DNA of 34,158 bases from UBA3495 sp964629875 (GCA_964629875.1 CAZVRK010000020.1:1-34158); one strand, 5' to 3'; counted from the stretch's first letter, positions 1 to 7,365 are shown. Numbers and translations: made by a program. Notes: generated by a model not told the origin, from the letters alone.

Positions 1-1136
1 ATATTGAAAATCTCAGATATTAAGCTAGAGACACTTTTCCCAGAAGTAGCTAAATGTTCTAATACCAAAAGTCCGCTGAGAATACCATCTCTCTCTGGAA
101 TATGACCTCTAAACGCGTATCCTCCACTTTCTTCACCACCTATAAGGGCGTTGGTATCTGACATCTTCGGACCAATAAATTTAAAACCTACTCTCATCTC
201 ATGCACATTAACACCATATTTAGAGGCTAGTTTGTTTAACATCTGTGAAGACGTTATCCCTTTTACAATATCTCCCCTTTCGCCTTTATGCTCAAGCAAA
301 TACCATGCCAATAATGAGAATGTCTCTAATGTGCTTATAAAACGACCATCGCCAGATATAATCCCTACCCTATCAGCATCTCCATCTAGTGCAATGCCAA
401 CTGAAAAGTCATTAGTTGTGATAAACGTCGACAGTTCGAGCAAATTATGTGCAATAGGCTCTGGCTGCTCCATACCAGGGAAACATGGATTCATTTCACC
501 ATGAAGTTCTTCTATTGTCGTTCTCCCTCCGGATATCAGTCTACTAATGTATCCAGCACCAGAGCCAAACATACTATCGACTCCTACCCGGAGTCCCGCA
601 TTCTTGATGATTTCCAGATTGACCTGATCTTCAATACTTTTAATATATGGAGGGTCCGGATCTATATCTACTATGAGATCATCTGACCTAGCCTTCTCCA
701 GGGTTATATCATGAACAACATCTACCGCAGCTATTTTCTCTTCTAATGCATCAGTAATCTCCTGAGTCGCACTACCAGCATATTCAGGTTTGAATTTAAA
801 CCCGTTCCAATTATGAGGATTATGGCTAGCCGTTATAATAACTGCGCCTGCTGCTTTATAATGCAATACATTTAAACTGACTACTGGTGTAGGCGCCGCT
901 TTTGCGCACAAATAAACTTTGATGTGGGAACCAGCCAGAACACTTGATACCGCAGCTGCAAAGTCTTTTGATAAAAATCTAGTATCATAACCAACAACTA
1001 CCCCTTGTCGATCAATGCCTATAGATTTCAAATAATCTGCTAATCCTTGAGAACATTTTCGTACGTTTTCAAACGTGAAATCATCTGCTATTACCCCACG
1101 CCACCCATCGGTCCCGAATTTTATCTGTCCAGCCAT
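1..1136 (-). CDS. Phosphoglucomutase/phosphomannomutase (alpha-D-phosphohexomutase), 3' end cut by window edge
   Basis: Interconverts hexose 1- and 6-phosphates in the cytoplasm, feeding nucleotide-sugar and cell-envelope synthesis. The 378 visible codons carry the family's three diagnostic motifs in order: the phosphoserine loop TASHNP (catalytic Ser about residue 104), the metal-binding DGDADR (plus positions about 375-395) and the sugar-binding GEESGG (about 130-150). The N-terminus has the usual FGTDGWRG. The start is the ATG at 1136, preceded by GGAG about 7-8 bases upstream. Only the C-terminal phosphate-binding domain is missing, off the left edge. The gene follows metK on the same strand but behind an intrinsic terminator, so it probably depends on readthrough or on a promoter near that hairpin. 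Substrate preference (glucose or mannose) cannot be decided from sequence. Confidence 0.93.
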   Translation of the reverse strand, partial: MAGQIKFGTDGWRGVIADDFTFENVRKCSQGLADYLKSIGIDRQGVVVGYDTRFLSKDFAAAVSSVLAGSHIKVYLCAKAAPTPVVSLNVLHYKAAGAVIITASHNPHNWNGFKFKPEYAGSATQEITDALEEKIAAVDVVHDITLEKARSDDLIVDIDPDPPYIKSIEDQVNLEIIKNAGLRVGVDSMFGSGAGYISRLISGGRTTIEELHGEMNPCFPGMEQPEPIAHNLLELSTFITTNDFSVGIALDGDADRVGIISGDGRFISTLETFSLLAWYLLEHKGERGDIVKGITSSQMLNKLASKYGVNVHEMRVGFKFIGPKMSDTNALIGGEESGGYAFRGHIPERDGILSGLLVLEHLATSGKSVSSLISEIFN

Positions 1137-1150
1137 TTAATCTTCTCCAC

Positions 1151-1200
1151 AAAAAACCTCGCTTACAGTTTACCAAGTAGGGTAAGCAATAAGCGAGGTT
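1151..1200 (-). terminator. Intrinsic terminator after metK
   Basis: Perfect 11-bp inverted repeat AACCTCGCTTA (1155-1165) / TAAGCGAGGTT (1190-1200), with an inner TTACC/GGTAA stem in the loop. Read on the minus strand the stem runs straight into six T. It closes the SAM-cycle operon 38 bases after the metK stop and sits about 15 bases before the start of the phosphohexomutase gene. Confidence 0.85.
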
Positions 1201-1238
1201 AATTAGCTAATCAAATAATTCGTCAGACAGATCGAATT

Positions 1239-2447
1239 TTATAAACCTGCCTCAGATCTCAATATATCAGCTTTATCTGTTTGTTCCCAAGGCAGATTAA
1301 GATCATCCCGCCCGAAATGACCATATGCAGCTGTTTGATTATAGATTGGGCGCCTCAAATTAAGATTACTAATGATCGCTGCGGGCCTCAGGTCAAAATG
1401 CTTATTGACCAAATCATCAATAGTTTGATTATCTATGTGGTTAGTGTCAAATGTTTCTACAGAAACAGATATGGGTTGAGACATACCAATAGCATACGAA
1501 ACTATCACTTCCGCCCTGTCAGAGAGTCCTGCCGCAACAATATTTTTAGCTACATACCTCGCGGCATATGCCCCAGATCTGTCTACTTTTGTGGGATCCT
1601 TACCCGAGAACGCGCCCCCCCCGTGTCTGGCTATCCCACCATAGGTATCAACGAGTATTTTCCTACCTGTCAAACCAGTGTCCCCAGCAGGCCCACCAAT
1701 GACAAATCGTCCACTTGGATTTATAAAATATTTAGTGTCATCATCTAATAGATTAGATGCAACAATCTTATTTATGACATGTTCTTTAATATCTTTTTCT
1801 ATTTGCTCGTTACTGACATCAGGATCGTGCTGCGTACTTATAACCACAGTATCTACTCTTTGAGGAATACCATACTTATATTCAACAGTAACCTGTGACT
1901 TACCGTCAGGCCTGAGATAAGGTAGTGTTCCATCCTTGCGTACCGCAGCAAGCTGGTGAACTAATCTATGAGACAAACTTACCGTTAAAGGCATTAGTTC
2001 TGGTGTTTCATTACACGCAAAGCCAACCATCATACCTTGGTCACCGGCTCCAGTGGCGTCGAAGTCTTCTTGAGAATTACCATCTCGAACTTCCAATGCC
2101 TGCGTAACACCTGCGCTGATATCCGAAGACTGTCTCTGTATAGAAACACTAACGCCACAGCTAGTCGCATCTATTCCGTACTCCGAATTAACATAGCCAG
2201 CGTTACGCAACTGGTCTCTTACTATCGTTGGAACATCCAGAAACACTGAGGTAGTTATTTCTCCCATTACAACTACTAGACCATTGGTAGTAGCTGTTTC
2301 GCAAGCGACCCGACCCATCGGATCATTACTGAGCACAGTATCTAAAATTGCATCTGAGATCTGGTCACAGAGTTTATCTGGATGCCCTTCAGTGACCGAC
2401 TCCGAAGTTAACAAATATTTAGGTGATTCACTAAATAATAAAGCCAT
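1239..2447 (-). CDS. metK: S-adenosylmethionine synthetase
   Basis: Makes S-adenosylmethionine from methionine and ATP, releasing phosphate and pyrophosphate; a cytoplasmic tetramer in known members. The 402 residues match the usual length. Visible signatures are the N-terminal SESVTEGHPDK (ATP-binding His and metal-binding Asp at residues 22 and 24), GAGDQGMMVGFA in the first third, and the C-terminal GGGAFSGKDPTKVDRSGAY phosphate-binding stretch. The ATG at 2447 has the strong ribosome site AAAGGAG 7 bases upstream. It lies 12 bases downstream of ahcY and is the last gene of the riboswitch-led operon before an intrinsic terminator, so the product's substrate cycle and its repression by SAM make biological sense together. 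Confidence 0.98.
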   Translation of the reverse strand: MALLFSESPKYLLTSESVTEGHPDKLCDQISDAILDTVLSNDPMGRVACETATTNGLVVVMGEITTSVFLDVPTIVRDQLRNAGYVNSEYGIDATSCGVSVSIQRQSSDISAGVTQALEVRDGNSQEDFDATGAGDQGMMVGFACNETPELMPLTVSLSHRLVHQLAAVRKDGTLPYLRPDGKSQVTVEYKYGIPQRVDTVVISTQHDPDVSNEQIEKDIKEHVINKIVASNLLDDDTKYFINPSGRFVIGGPAGDTGLTGRKILVDTYGGIARHGGGAFSGKDPTKVDRSGAYAARYVAKNIVAAGLSDRAEVIVSYAIGMSQPISVSVETFDTNHIDNQTIDDLVNKHFDLRPAAIISNLNLRRPIYNQTAAYGHFGRDDLNLPWEQTDKADILRSEAGL

Positions 2448-2459
2448 TATTAATCTCCT

Positions 2460-3731
2460 TTAGGTTCCCTGATCATAACTGTCTTGATAATTTTGTTGTT
2501 CCGTGCTCAACCTATCGATGTATATACCCATTGATTCTAATTTCAACCGTCCGACCTCTTGGTCTATTTCAGTTGGCACGACATAGACATTCGGTTCCAT
2601 GTTTTCGTGGTTTTGCGCCAAGTATTCTGCGCTAAGTGCTTGGTTGGCAAAACTCATATCCATTACAGCTGAGGGATGTCCCTCTGCAGCGGCTAGATTT
2701 ATCAACCGGCCCTCGCCTAGAAGATATATTTTGCGCCCATCTTTCATATTATATTCTTCCACATAAGGACGCACCTCACGATGACTTGAAGACATCTCTT
2801 CAAGAGCAGGAATATCTATCTCAACATTGAAGTGACCACTATTTGATAGTATGGCGCCATCTTTCATTACCTCAATGTGGTGTCTCCCAACAGTATGCAG
2901 GCCTCCCGTTACGGTAATGAACACTTCGCCTTCTTTTGCTGCTTCAAGGGCAGGCATTACAACGAATCCGTCCATAACAGCTTCTAATGCCCTTACAGGA
3001 TTCACTTCTGTCACGATAACATGTGCTCCTAGGCCTCTCGCTCTGCTAGCGACACCTCTTCCGCACCAACCGTAGCCCCCGACTACTACTTTTCGACCAG
3101 CCCAGAGAATATTAGTTGCCCTGGTAATTCCGTCTAAAGTGCTTTGGCCAGTTCCATACCGGTTGTCGAAGAAATGCTTTGTGTCCGCTTCATTAACGGC
3201 AATAATCGGATAGGCCAATTTATTTTCAGCAGCCATGGCATTTAAACGAATAACACCTGTGGTTGTTTCCTCTGTACCACCTATCACGTTCTTCAATAGA
3301 TCCGGGCGCTCAAAATGAAGACTATTTACCAGGTCTGCACCATCATCCATAGTATAGTTAGGATTATGGTCTAATGCCGCATTGATATGCTGGTAGTATG
3401 TGTCGTTATCTTCGCCCTTAATTGAATACGTAGGTATACCGTACGCACTCACTAAAGCCGCTGCTACGTCATCTTGGGTACTTAGAGGATTACTCGCACA
3501 AACAACTAAATCTGCTCCACCCTCTTTCAACGTAATAGCCAGGTTCGCAGTCTCAGTGGTCACGTGCAGACATAGAGAATACTTAAACCCCGCTAATGGC
3601 TTTTCTTTAGAAAACCGATCCTTTATAGCACGCAAAACACCCATCTCTCGCTCGGCCCATTCGATTCGGTTAACGCCAGCCTGAGCTAAAGATAAATCTT
3701 TCACATCCCCTTTCGTTCCATTGGTAGCCAA
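2460..3731 (-). CDS. ahcY: S-adenosylhomocysteine hydrolase
   Basis: Reversibly splits S-adenosylhomocysteine into adenosine and homocysteine, relieving product inhibition of methyltransferases. It has 423 residues, with HVTTETANL (56-64), the substrate-domain segment NPLSTQDDVAAAL (81-93), GTEETTTGVIRL (152-163) and the NAD-binding Rossmann loop GGYGWCGRG (218-226). The C-terminus ends in QGT rather than the KxxHYRY tail of eukaryotic and many proteobacterial enzymes, which fits the shorter type common in archaea and thermophilic bacteria. The ATG at 3731 is preceded by AGAGGAG. There is a 108-base gap to the rhodanese gene upstream, with a hairpin in it, then a 12-base gap to metK downstream. 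Confidence 0.98.
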   Translation of the reverse strand: MATNGTKGDVKDLSLAQAGVNRIEWAEREMGVLRAIKDRFSKEKPLAGFKYSLCLHVTTETANLAITLKEGGADLVVCASNPLSTQDDVAAALVSAYGIPTYSIKGEDNDTYYQHINAALDHNPNYTMDDGADLVNSLHFERPDLLKNVIGGTEETTTGVIRLNAMAAENKLAYPIIAVNEADTKHFFDNRYGTGQSTLDGITRATNILWAGRKVVVGGYGWCGRGVASRARGLGAHVIVTEVNPVRALEAVMDGFVVMPALEAAKEGEVFITVTGGLHTVGRHHIEVMKDGAILSNSGHFNVEIDIPALEEMSSSHREVRPYVEEYNMKDGRKIYLLGEGRLINLAAAEGHPSAVMDMSFANQALSAEYLAQNHENMEPNVYVVPTEIDQEVGRLKLESMGIYIDRLSTEQQNYQDSYDQGT

Positions 3732-3769
3732 TATATAACTCCTCTGCCGATTTAACGGTCTTTTTATTT

Positions 3770-3792
3770 GCAGTGAGCTTGCAGCTCAGTGC
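3770..3792 (-). other. Leader hairpin upstream of ahcY
   Basis: Inverted repeat GCAGTGAGCT / AGCTCAGTGC with a 3-base loop and one G-G mismatch, in the 108-base gap between the rhodanese gene and ahcY. No T-run follows on either strand, so it is not a standard intrinsic terminator. It could be an RNA processing or stability element that sets ahcY-metK expression apart from the upstream genes. I could not match it to the known SAH riboswitch layout. Confidence 0.35.
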
Positions 3793-3839
3793 GGTTCAAC
3801 TTAATTAAAATTGCGTAGAACAATTACCAGAAATAACGG

Positions 3840-4193
3840 CTAATCTCCATACGAAGTTGGATTATTAGCTGCAATCCAATAAGGTGTTCCATCTTCTATA
3901 TTGTACAAATTCTCAGTATCAAACCCCATGCTGGCCGCCATTTCACAAGCAAGTCCGCTACGGACACCAGCTGCACATATGAATAGTAGTCTCTTATCTT
4001 GGGGTATCTCGTCAATTCGATCTATAAAATCATCTATTGGCACGTTAATAGCACCTGTGACATGCCCTGTGACCCATTCATCATCACGCCTAACGTCGAC
4101 GACAATTGTGTTCTCAGGTTCGGACTCCAATATTTGCAATGCCTCGTGTGAATCTACTCTATAATAGGGTTCTCCAGGTTGTTGTCTAGGCAT
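3840..4193 (-). CDS. Single-domain rhodanese-like sulfurtransferase
   Basis: A small cytoplasmic rhodanese fold, expected to carry persulfide sulfur on a catalytic cysteine. The active loop CAAGVRS (Cys73 when counted from the chosen start) fits the family CxxGxRS pattern, and VVDVRRDDEWVTGHVTGAINVP holds the usual N-terminal rhodanese signature. I chose the ATG at 4193 (117 residues) because GAGAGGTG lies 5 bases before it. An upstream in-frame ATG at 4208, directly after the mtnP stop, has no ribosome site. It sits between mtnP and ahcY in the SAM-controlled operon, so a role in sulfur handling linked to methionine or homocysteine is plausible but not shown. The physiological donor and acceptor are unknown. 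Confidence 0.87.
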   Translation of the reverse strand: MPRQQPGEPYYRVDSHEALQILESEPENTIVVDVRRDDEWVTGHVTGAINVPIDDFIDRIDEIPQDKRLLFICAAGVRSGLACEMAASMGFDTENLYNIEDGTPYWIAANNPTSYGD

Positions 4194-4208
4194 ATAAACA
4201 CCTCTCAT

Positions 4209-5078
4209 CTAATTCATATATTTCCCAATAATTGGATCCAACTTACTTTTCATCTCGCTAGGTATCTGATCTGGTCTAGTTATAATCGCATCCTGCAGTG
4301 CAGTACTACACGAGCAATCTTTTTCCTCAATCAGCAACGGCACTACCCGTCGTATCATTTCTTTTGAATTTTCCACATTCTTCATCAAGTTCTGTATGAC
4401 CATATCCACAGTAACTGATTCATTATCAGCATGCCAACAGTCATAGTCAGTGACCCAGGCCATGGTTGAATAACAAATCTCAGCTTCCCTTGCTAGCTTT
4501 GCTTCTGGCAGAGCGGTCATACCGATGATATCGGCACCCCACGAACGATACATAAATGACTCTGCTTTAGTCGAAAAAGCAGGACCTTCCATGACTACCA
4601 TAGTGCCATTCATGTGAGCAGTTATTTCTAATTCAGACGCCGCTTGTTCTATAGCTTTACCAGTATTAGCGCAAAATGGTTCTGCGAAAGAGACGTGTAC
4701 CACTAGTCCCTGTTCGAAGAATGTATTAACCCGAAGTCGAGTTCTATCGATTATCTGGTTTGGTATCACCAAGTCCAGTGGCGCAAACTCCTCTTTTAGA
4801 CTACCCACAGCACTCACAGATATAATACGGCTTACCCCAAGGGTTTTTAGGGCGTAAACATTGGCCCTCACCGGTATATTAGTAGGATTAATGCGATGCC
4901 CCCTACCATGCCGAGGCAAGAACGCTATTTTTACTCCACCAAGACTACCCAGCACAATATCATCACTAGGCTTTCCGAATGGCGTATCTATAGAAACATA
5001 TTCAATAGACTCTAGCCCTTCCATTTCATAAAGGCCACTGCCTCCAATTATCGCTATGTCTGCTTTTGCTGCTTCCAT
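4209..5078 (-). CDS. mtnP: 5'-methylthioadenosine phosphorylase
   Basis: Phosphorolysis of 5'-methylthioadenosine, a by-product of polyamine synthesis and radical SAM chemistry, to adenine and methylthioribose 1-phosphate. The 289 residues show the phosphate-binding GGSGLY (12-17), PRHGRGH (about 54-60), the purine-site motif GPAFSTKAES and the trimer-type MTALPEAKLAREAEICY with the C-terminal TDYDCWH. All are standard for the MTAP branch rather than hexameric purine nucleoside phosphorylase. The start at 5078 lies 6 bases after mtnA, with AGGG in the preceding sequence. The product is the substrate of the neighbouring MtnA, which supports the assignment strongly. Confidence 0.95.
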   Translation of the reverse strand: MEAAKADIAIIGGSGLYEMEGLESIEYVSIDTPFGKPSDDIVLGSLGGVKIAFLPRHGRGHRINPTNIPVRANVYALKTLGVSRIISVSAVGSLKEEFAPLDLVIPNQIIDRTRLRVNTFFEQGLVVHVSFAEPFCANTGKAIEQAASELEITAHMNGTMVVMEGPAFSTKAESFMYRSWGADIIGMTALPEAKLAREAEICYSTMAWVTDYDCWHADNESVTVDMVIQNLMKNVENSKEMIRRVVPLLIEEKDCSCSTALQDAIITRPDQIPSEMKSKLDPIIGKYMN

Positions 5079-5084
5079 ATAGAT

Positions 5085-6026
5085 CTACCCTGCACATGCG
5101 TTATTGCTAACAGCCGACTTAAGAGTCTCTACAAAGGGGGCTCTGCATATACCGTTCTCAGTAACTATAGCTGTGATGTAATTGTTAGGGGTGACATCAA
5201 AGGCAGGATTTAAAGCCTCTACGCCTACTGGTGCAGTAGGTGTTCCCTGAAAATGAGTCACCTCATGTCCTGGCCTTTCTTCTATTTTTATATCAAGGCC
5301 TGACGATAATCCTAAATCTACTGTACTAATCGGAGCTGCAATATAAAACGGTATCTTGTTTTCTCGTGCCAACACAGCCAGCGAATAAGTCCCTATTTTG
5401 TTGGCAGTATCGCCNNNNNNNNNNNNNNNNNNNNNNNNNNNNNNNNNNNNNNNNNNNNNNNNNNNNNNNNNNNNNNNNNNNNNNNNNNNNNNNNNNNNNN
5501 NNNNNNNNNNNNNNCCGAATGCAGCTGTGGCTAAAGCTCCTGCGTTGCAGTGAGTAAGCACAGCAGACCTATCCGATAATAGCTCCTGTCCTATCTCACC
5601 CATCTTACGATTTATTTCTTCGTCTTCTCTATGGATTTTCATAGCTTCTGACAATAGCCCATCAATAACATCTTCACGTGTGCCTGCCAGTGCAATAGCC
5701 TTATCCAGCATACGATTGACAGCCCATTCAAGATTGACAGCAGTGGGTCGAGCCAAGCTTATTTCACTGCATGCAGTTTTTAACGCATCTAAAAAATTAC
5801 TTTCCCCAGAATGTTGAATTTCAGATGCTGCCATGGTTACTGCGTACGCTGCAGTGACGCCTATAGCAGGAGCACCACGCACCTGCATATCTCGGATAGC
5901 TTTAATAGCGTCCCTATATTCGGAAATCTCGACCGTGACCTGCTCCAATGGAAGCCGCGTCTGATCTAACAGATAGAGTACTCCGTCTTCCCAAGCTATT
6001 GGCCTAATTTCATTGGTACTAGCCAT
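5085..6026 (-). CDS. mtnA: Methylthioribose-1-phosphate isomerase, interrupted by an assembly gap
   Basis: Isomerises methylthioribose 1-phosphate to methylthioribulose 1-phosphate. Seen: RGAPAIG (50-56), a HCNAGALAT motif with the catalytic cysteine at residue 160, the same number as in the Bacillus enzyme, and after the gap DTANKIGTY with a typical C-terminal APISTVD. A run of 100 N (5415-5514) removes the segment between those motifs, which includes the catalytic Asp of GADRI. Family members have about 75 residues there, so the true gap should be near 225 bases and the intact protein near 355 residues. The reading frame resumes correctly in meaning on both sides. It is the first gene after the SAM-I riboswitch, with a GAGGTG ribosome site close to the ATG. 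Confidence 0.93.
   Translation of the reverse strand: MASTNEIRPIAWEDGVLYLLDQTRLPLEQVTVEISEYRDAIKAIRDMQVRGAPAIGVTAAYAVTMAASEIQHSGESNFLDALKTACSEISLARPTAVNLEWAVNRMLDKAIALAGTREDVIDGLLSEAMKIHREDEEINRKMGEIGQELLSDRSAVLTHCNAGALATAAFXXXXXXXXXXXXXXXXXXXXXXXXXXXXXXXXXXGDTANKIGTYSLAVLARENKIPFYIAAPISTVDLGLSSGLDIKIEERPGHEVTHFQGTPTAPVGVEALNPAFDVTPNNYITAIVTENGICRAPFVETLKSAVSNNACAG
5415..5514. other. Assembly gap, 100 N
   Basis: Exactly 100 N inside mtnA. The round size, and the roughly 75 residues expected here from the family, show it is a placeholder rather than a measured length. Coordinates to its right are nominal. Confidence 0.97.
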
Positions 6027-6046
6027 AACACCTCGAAAACAGTCAC

Positions 6047-6075
6047 AAAAAAAAGCTCCTCTCTGGGAGAAGCTT
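6047..6075 (-). terminator. Riboswitch expression-platform terminator
   Basis: Read on the minus strand, AAGCT and AGCTT arms with a further CTC/GAG-type stem (one mismatch, 3-base loop; 6053-6075) are followed by eight T (6054-6047). It stands between the SAM-I aptamer and the mtnA start. Its 5' arm can instead pair with GGGAGCTT (6093-6086), which overlaps the 3' strand of aptamer helix P1. That is the classic choice between antiterminator and terminator: SAM bound, P1 forms, transcription stops. Confidence 0.82.
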
Positions 6076-6089
6076 CGTCTTCAGCAAGC

Positions 6090-6210
6090 TCCCTCATCTT
6101 CCGCAGCCTTGCGACTACGACGGATTTGGCACCGTGCCTAGGTCCTCCGGATTCCTAGACCGGTTGTCTGGCTTCATTGGGCCGGTCCCTCAGCCATTCT
6201 GAATAAGGGA
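6090..6210 (-). promoter_or_regulatory. SAM-I (S-box) riboswitch aptamer
   Basis: On the minus strand the conserved S-box core is present in order: GAGGGACCGGCCC (6191-6179), TGAAGCC (6176-6170), ACAACCGG (6167-6160; the family usually has GCAACC), GGTGCCAA (6133-6126) and GCGGAAGATGAGGGA (6104-6090). Hand folding gives P1 of nine pairs (6210-6202 with 6098-6090), a P3 stem CTAGG/CCTAG and a P4 hairpin with a GCAA tetraloop. It is followed by a terminator hairpin and then mtnA. Known members bind S-adenosylmethionine and switch off methionine and SAM genes. Here it should control mtnA-mtnP-rhodanese-ahcY-metK. Confidence 0.93.
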
Positions 6211-6243
6211 TTCAGATTTACATATTCTGTTTTCTACTGGACC

Positions 6244-6272
6244 ATACTACTAATTGCACAGATTGGTGTCAA
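6244..6272 (-). promoter_or_regulatory. Sigma70-like promoter of the SAM-cycle operon
   Basis: On the minus strand TTGACA (6272-6267), a 17-base spacer and TAGTAT (6249-6244). The predicted start near 6237 leaves a leader of about 210 bases holding the riboswitch. The -35 box overlaps one arm of the inverted repeat shared with the divergent promoter. Confidence 0.7.
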
Positions 6273-6291
6273 GGAAACCACGTTTGACACC
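6265..6291. repeat. Inverted repeat spanning both divergent -35 boxes
   Basis: GGTGTCAA (6265-6272), 11 bases, TTGACACC (6284-6291): a perfect 8-bp palindrome. Each arm contains the -35 box of one of the two divergent promoters. It may be a regulator operator, or only the by-product of two consensus -35 boxes back to back. The extra symmetric CC/GG outside TTGACA goes beyond what the promoters require. Confidence 0.5.
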
Positions 6292-6313
6292 TTAAAACGT
6301 TCCGAACCATAAT
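6284..6313 (+). promoter_or_regulatory. Sigma70-like promoter of the reductase-ETF genes
   Basis: TTGACA (6284-6289), an 18-base spacer and CATAAT (6308-6313), about 50 bases before the reductase ATG. It is divergent from the riboswitch promoter and shares the inverted repeat with it. Confidence 0.6.
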
Positions 6314-6363
6314 ACCCCGTTGTATGTCCTTTTATTCAATTAAAGTCATAAGGTGGAGATAAT

Positions 6364-7320
6364 ATGACCAGCGAATATACTACTTGGGATTTCACTAAAG
6401 AAGAAAATGTCAAATTCGAAACTTGGATTGACCGAATAAACCAAATTCACACTGGCAACGCCGATTTAAGGAACAATGATGTGTACCTAACAATTCCTCA
6501 AAAGCATTTATCAGCCTGTAAGGTAGGATTGTTTACTACAGGGGGGGTCCATTTAAAATCCGACACGCCGTTTGATGTAGATAGTGAACACGGAGACCCA
6601 AGCTACAGAATGGTCGACATGAACGCAAACAGCACAGACCTAATGATCACACACACTCACTATAATCATGTAGAAGCGGATAAAGATATAAACTGTATAT
6701 TCCCAATAGATCGGCTTCGGGAATTAAAAGACCAAGGTATTATTGGCGAAATAGCGCCATACTCTTACAACATAATGGGGTTTAATCCTGACCCTTCTGA
6801 GCTTATCAACAANNNNNNNNNNNNNNNNNNNNNNNNNNNNNNNNNNNNNNNNNNNNNNNNNNNNNNNNNNNNNNNNNNNNNNNNNNNNNNNNNNNNNNNN
6901 NNNNNNNNNNNNCAGCAAAGGAAATTGTTAACTGAAGCTCTTGAAAGTATATTCAAAATAAAATCAGCAAATACAATTTTACAATCACCTTATAAATGGC
7001 GCCGCTTCCCAATAATCGAAGAACCTGTATTCATAGGCGAATCTAGCGGTCCAACTCACCCGGAAGCAATGCCCATTGGGCCTGCATTGGACGAACTCTC
7101 TAAAAAGATAACCATTTATATGCAATGGTTACAGGAAAAAATACAATGTGAGAATAAATCTCCAACGCCTAATGAACCTTATCTCTCAGGGTTATCCACA
7201 CAACTAGAGAGATGCACGGATCTTCTTGAACTTGTAGATTCTGACGTCCTCGACCAATATCGGGAGATCTTGAATACTATTGCTACACTTGAACTAAGAG
7301 GACAAGGCCGTTTTGTTTAG
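6364..7320 (+). CDS. GrdB/PrdB-family (glycine/betaine/D-proline reductase component B-like) protein, active site in assembly gap
   Basis: Known members of this family are selenoprotein subunits of amino-acid reductases. More distant homologues of unknown substrate also occur in aerobic marine bacteria. Family signatures before the gap are TTGGVHL (58-64), GDPSYR (77-82) and a HYNHVEADKDINCIFPIDRL stretch ending near residue 118, followed by IMGFNPDP. After the gap come QQRKLLTEALES and SPYKWR, both usual for the family. The 100-N gap (6813-6912) falls where the family has its PxUPxC or PxCPxC redox motif, so selenocysteine versus cysteine cannot be told. About 90 mostly helical C-terminal residues follow the core. 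The ATG follows AAGGTGGAG. It precedes the EtfB-EtfA fusion by 45 bases, probably in one transcript. The substrate is unknown. Confidence 0.75.
   Translation: MTSEYTTWDFTKEENVKFETWIDRINQIHTGNADLRNNDVYLTIPQKHLSACKVGLFTTGGVHLKSDTPFDVDSEHGDPSYRMVDMNANSTDLMITHTHYNHVEADKDINCIFPIDRLRELKDQGIIGEIAPYSYNIMGFNPDPSELINXXXXXXXXXXXXXXXXXXXXXXXXXXXXXXXXXXQQRKLLTEALESIFKIKSANTILQSPYKWRRFPIIEEPVFIGESSGPTHPEAMPIGPALDELSKKITIYMQWLQEKIQCENKSPTPNEPYLSGLSTQLERCTDLLELVDSDVLDQYREILNTIATLELRGQGRFV
6813..6912. other. Assembly gap, 100 N
   Basis: Exactly 100 N inside the GrdB/PrdB-like gene. By family comparison about 80 residues (about 240 bases) are expected between the flanking motifs, so this is a placeholder. It hides the redox-active Cys/Sec site. 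Confidence 0.97.
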
Positions 7321-7365
7321 GGTGTATCTGGGATCCGACACCAGCCTCGTATGGAGGAATGAATT

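Noticed and set aside
1281..1863. Open frames on the plus strand opposite metK and other long antisense frames
   Set aside because: They mirror strong real genes, lack ribosome sites and show no recognisable protein sequence.
3732..3839. Possible SAH riboswitch upstream of ahcY
   Set aside because: A short GCTGCAAGC string resembles part of the ahcY motif, but the remaining conserved blocks and pseudoknot partner are missing.
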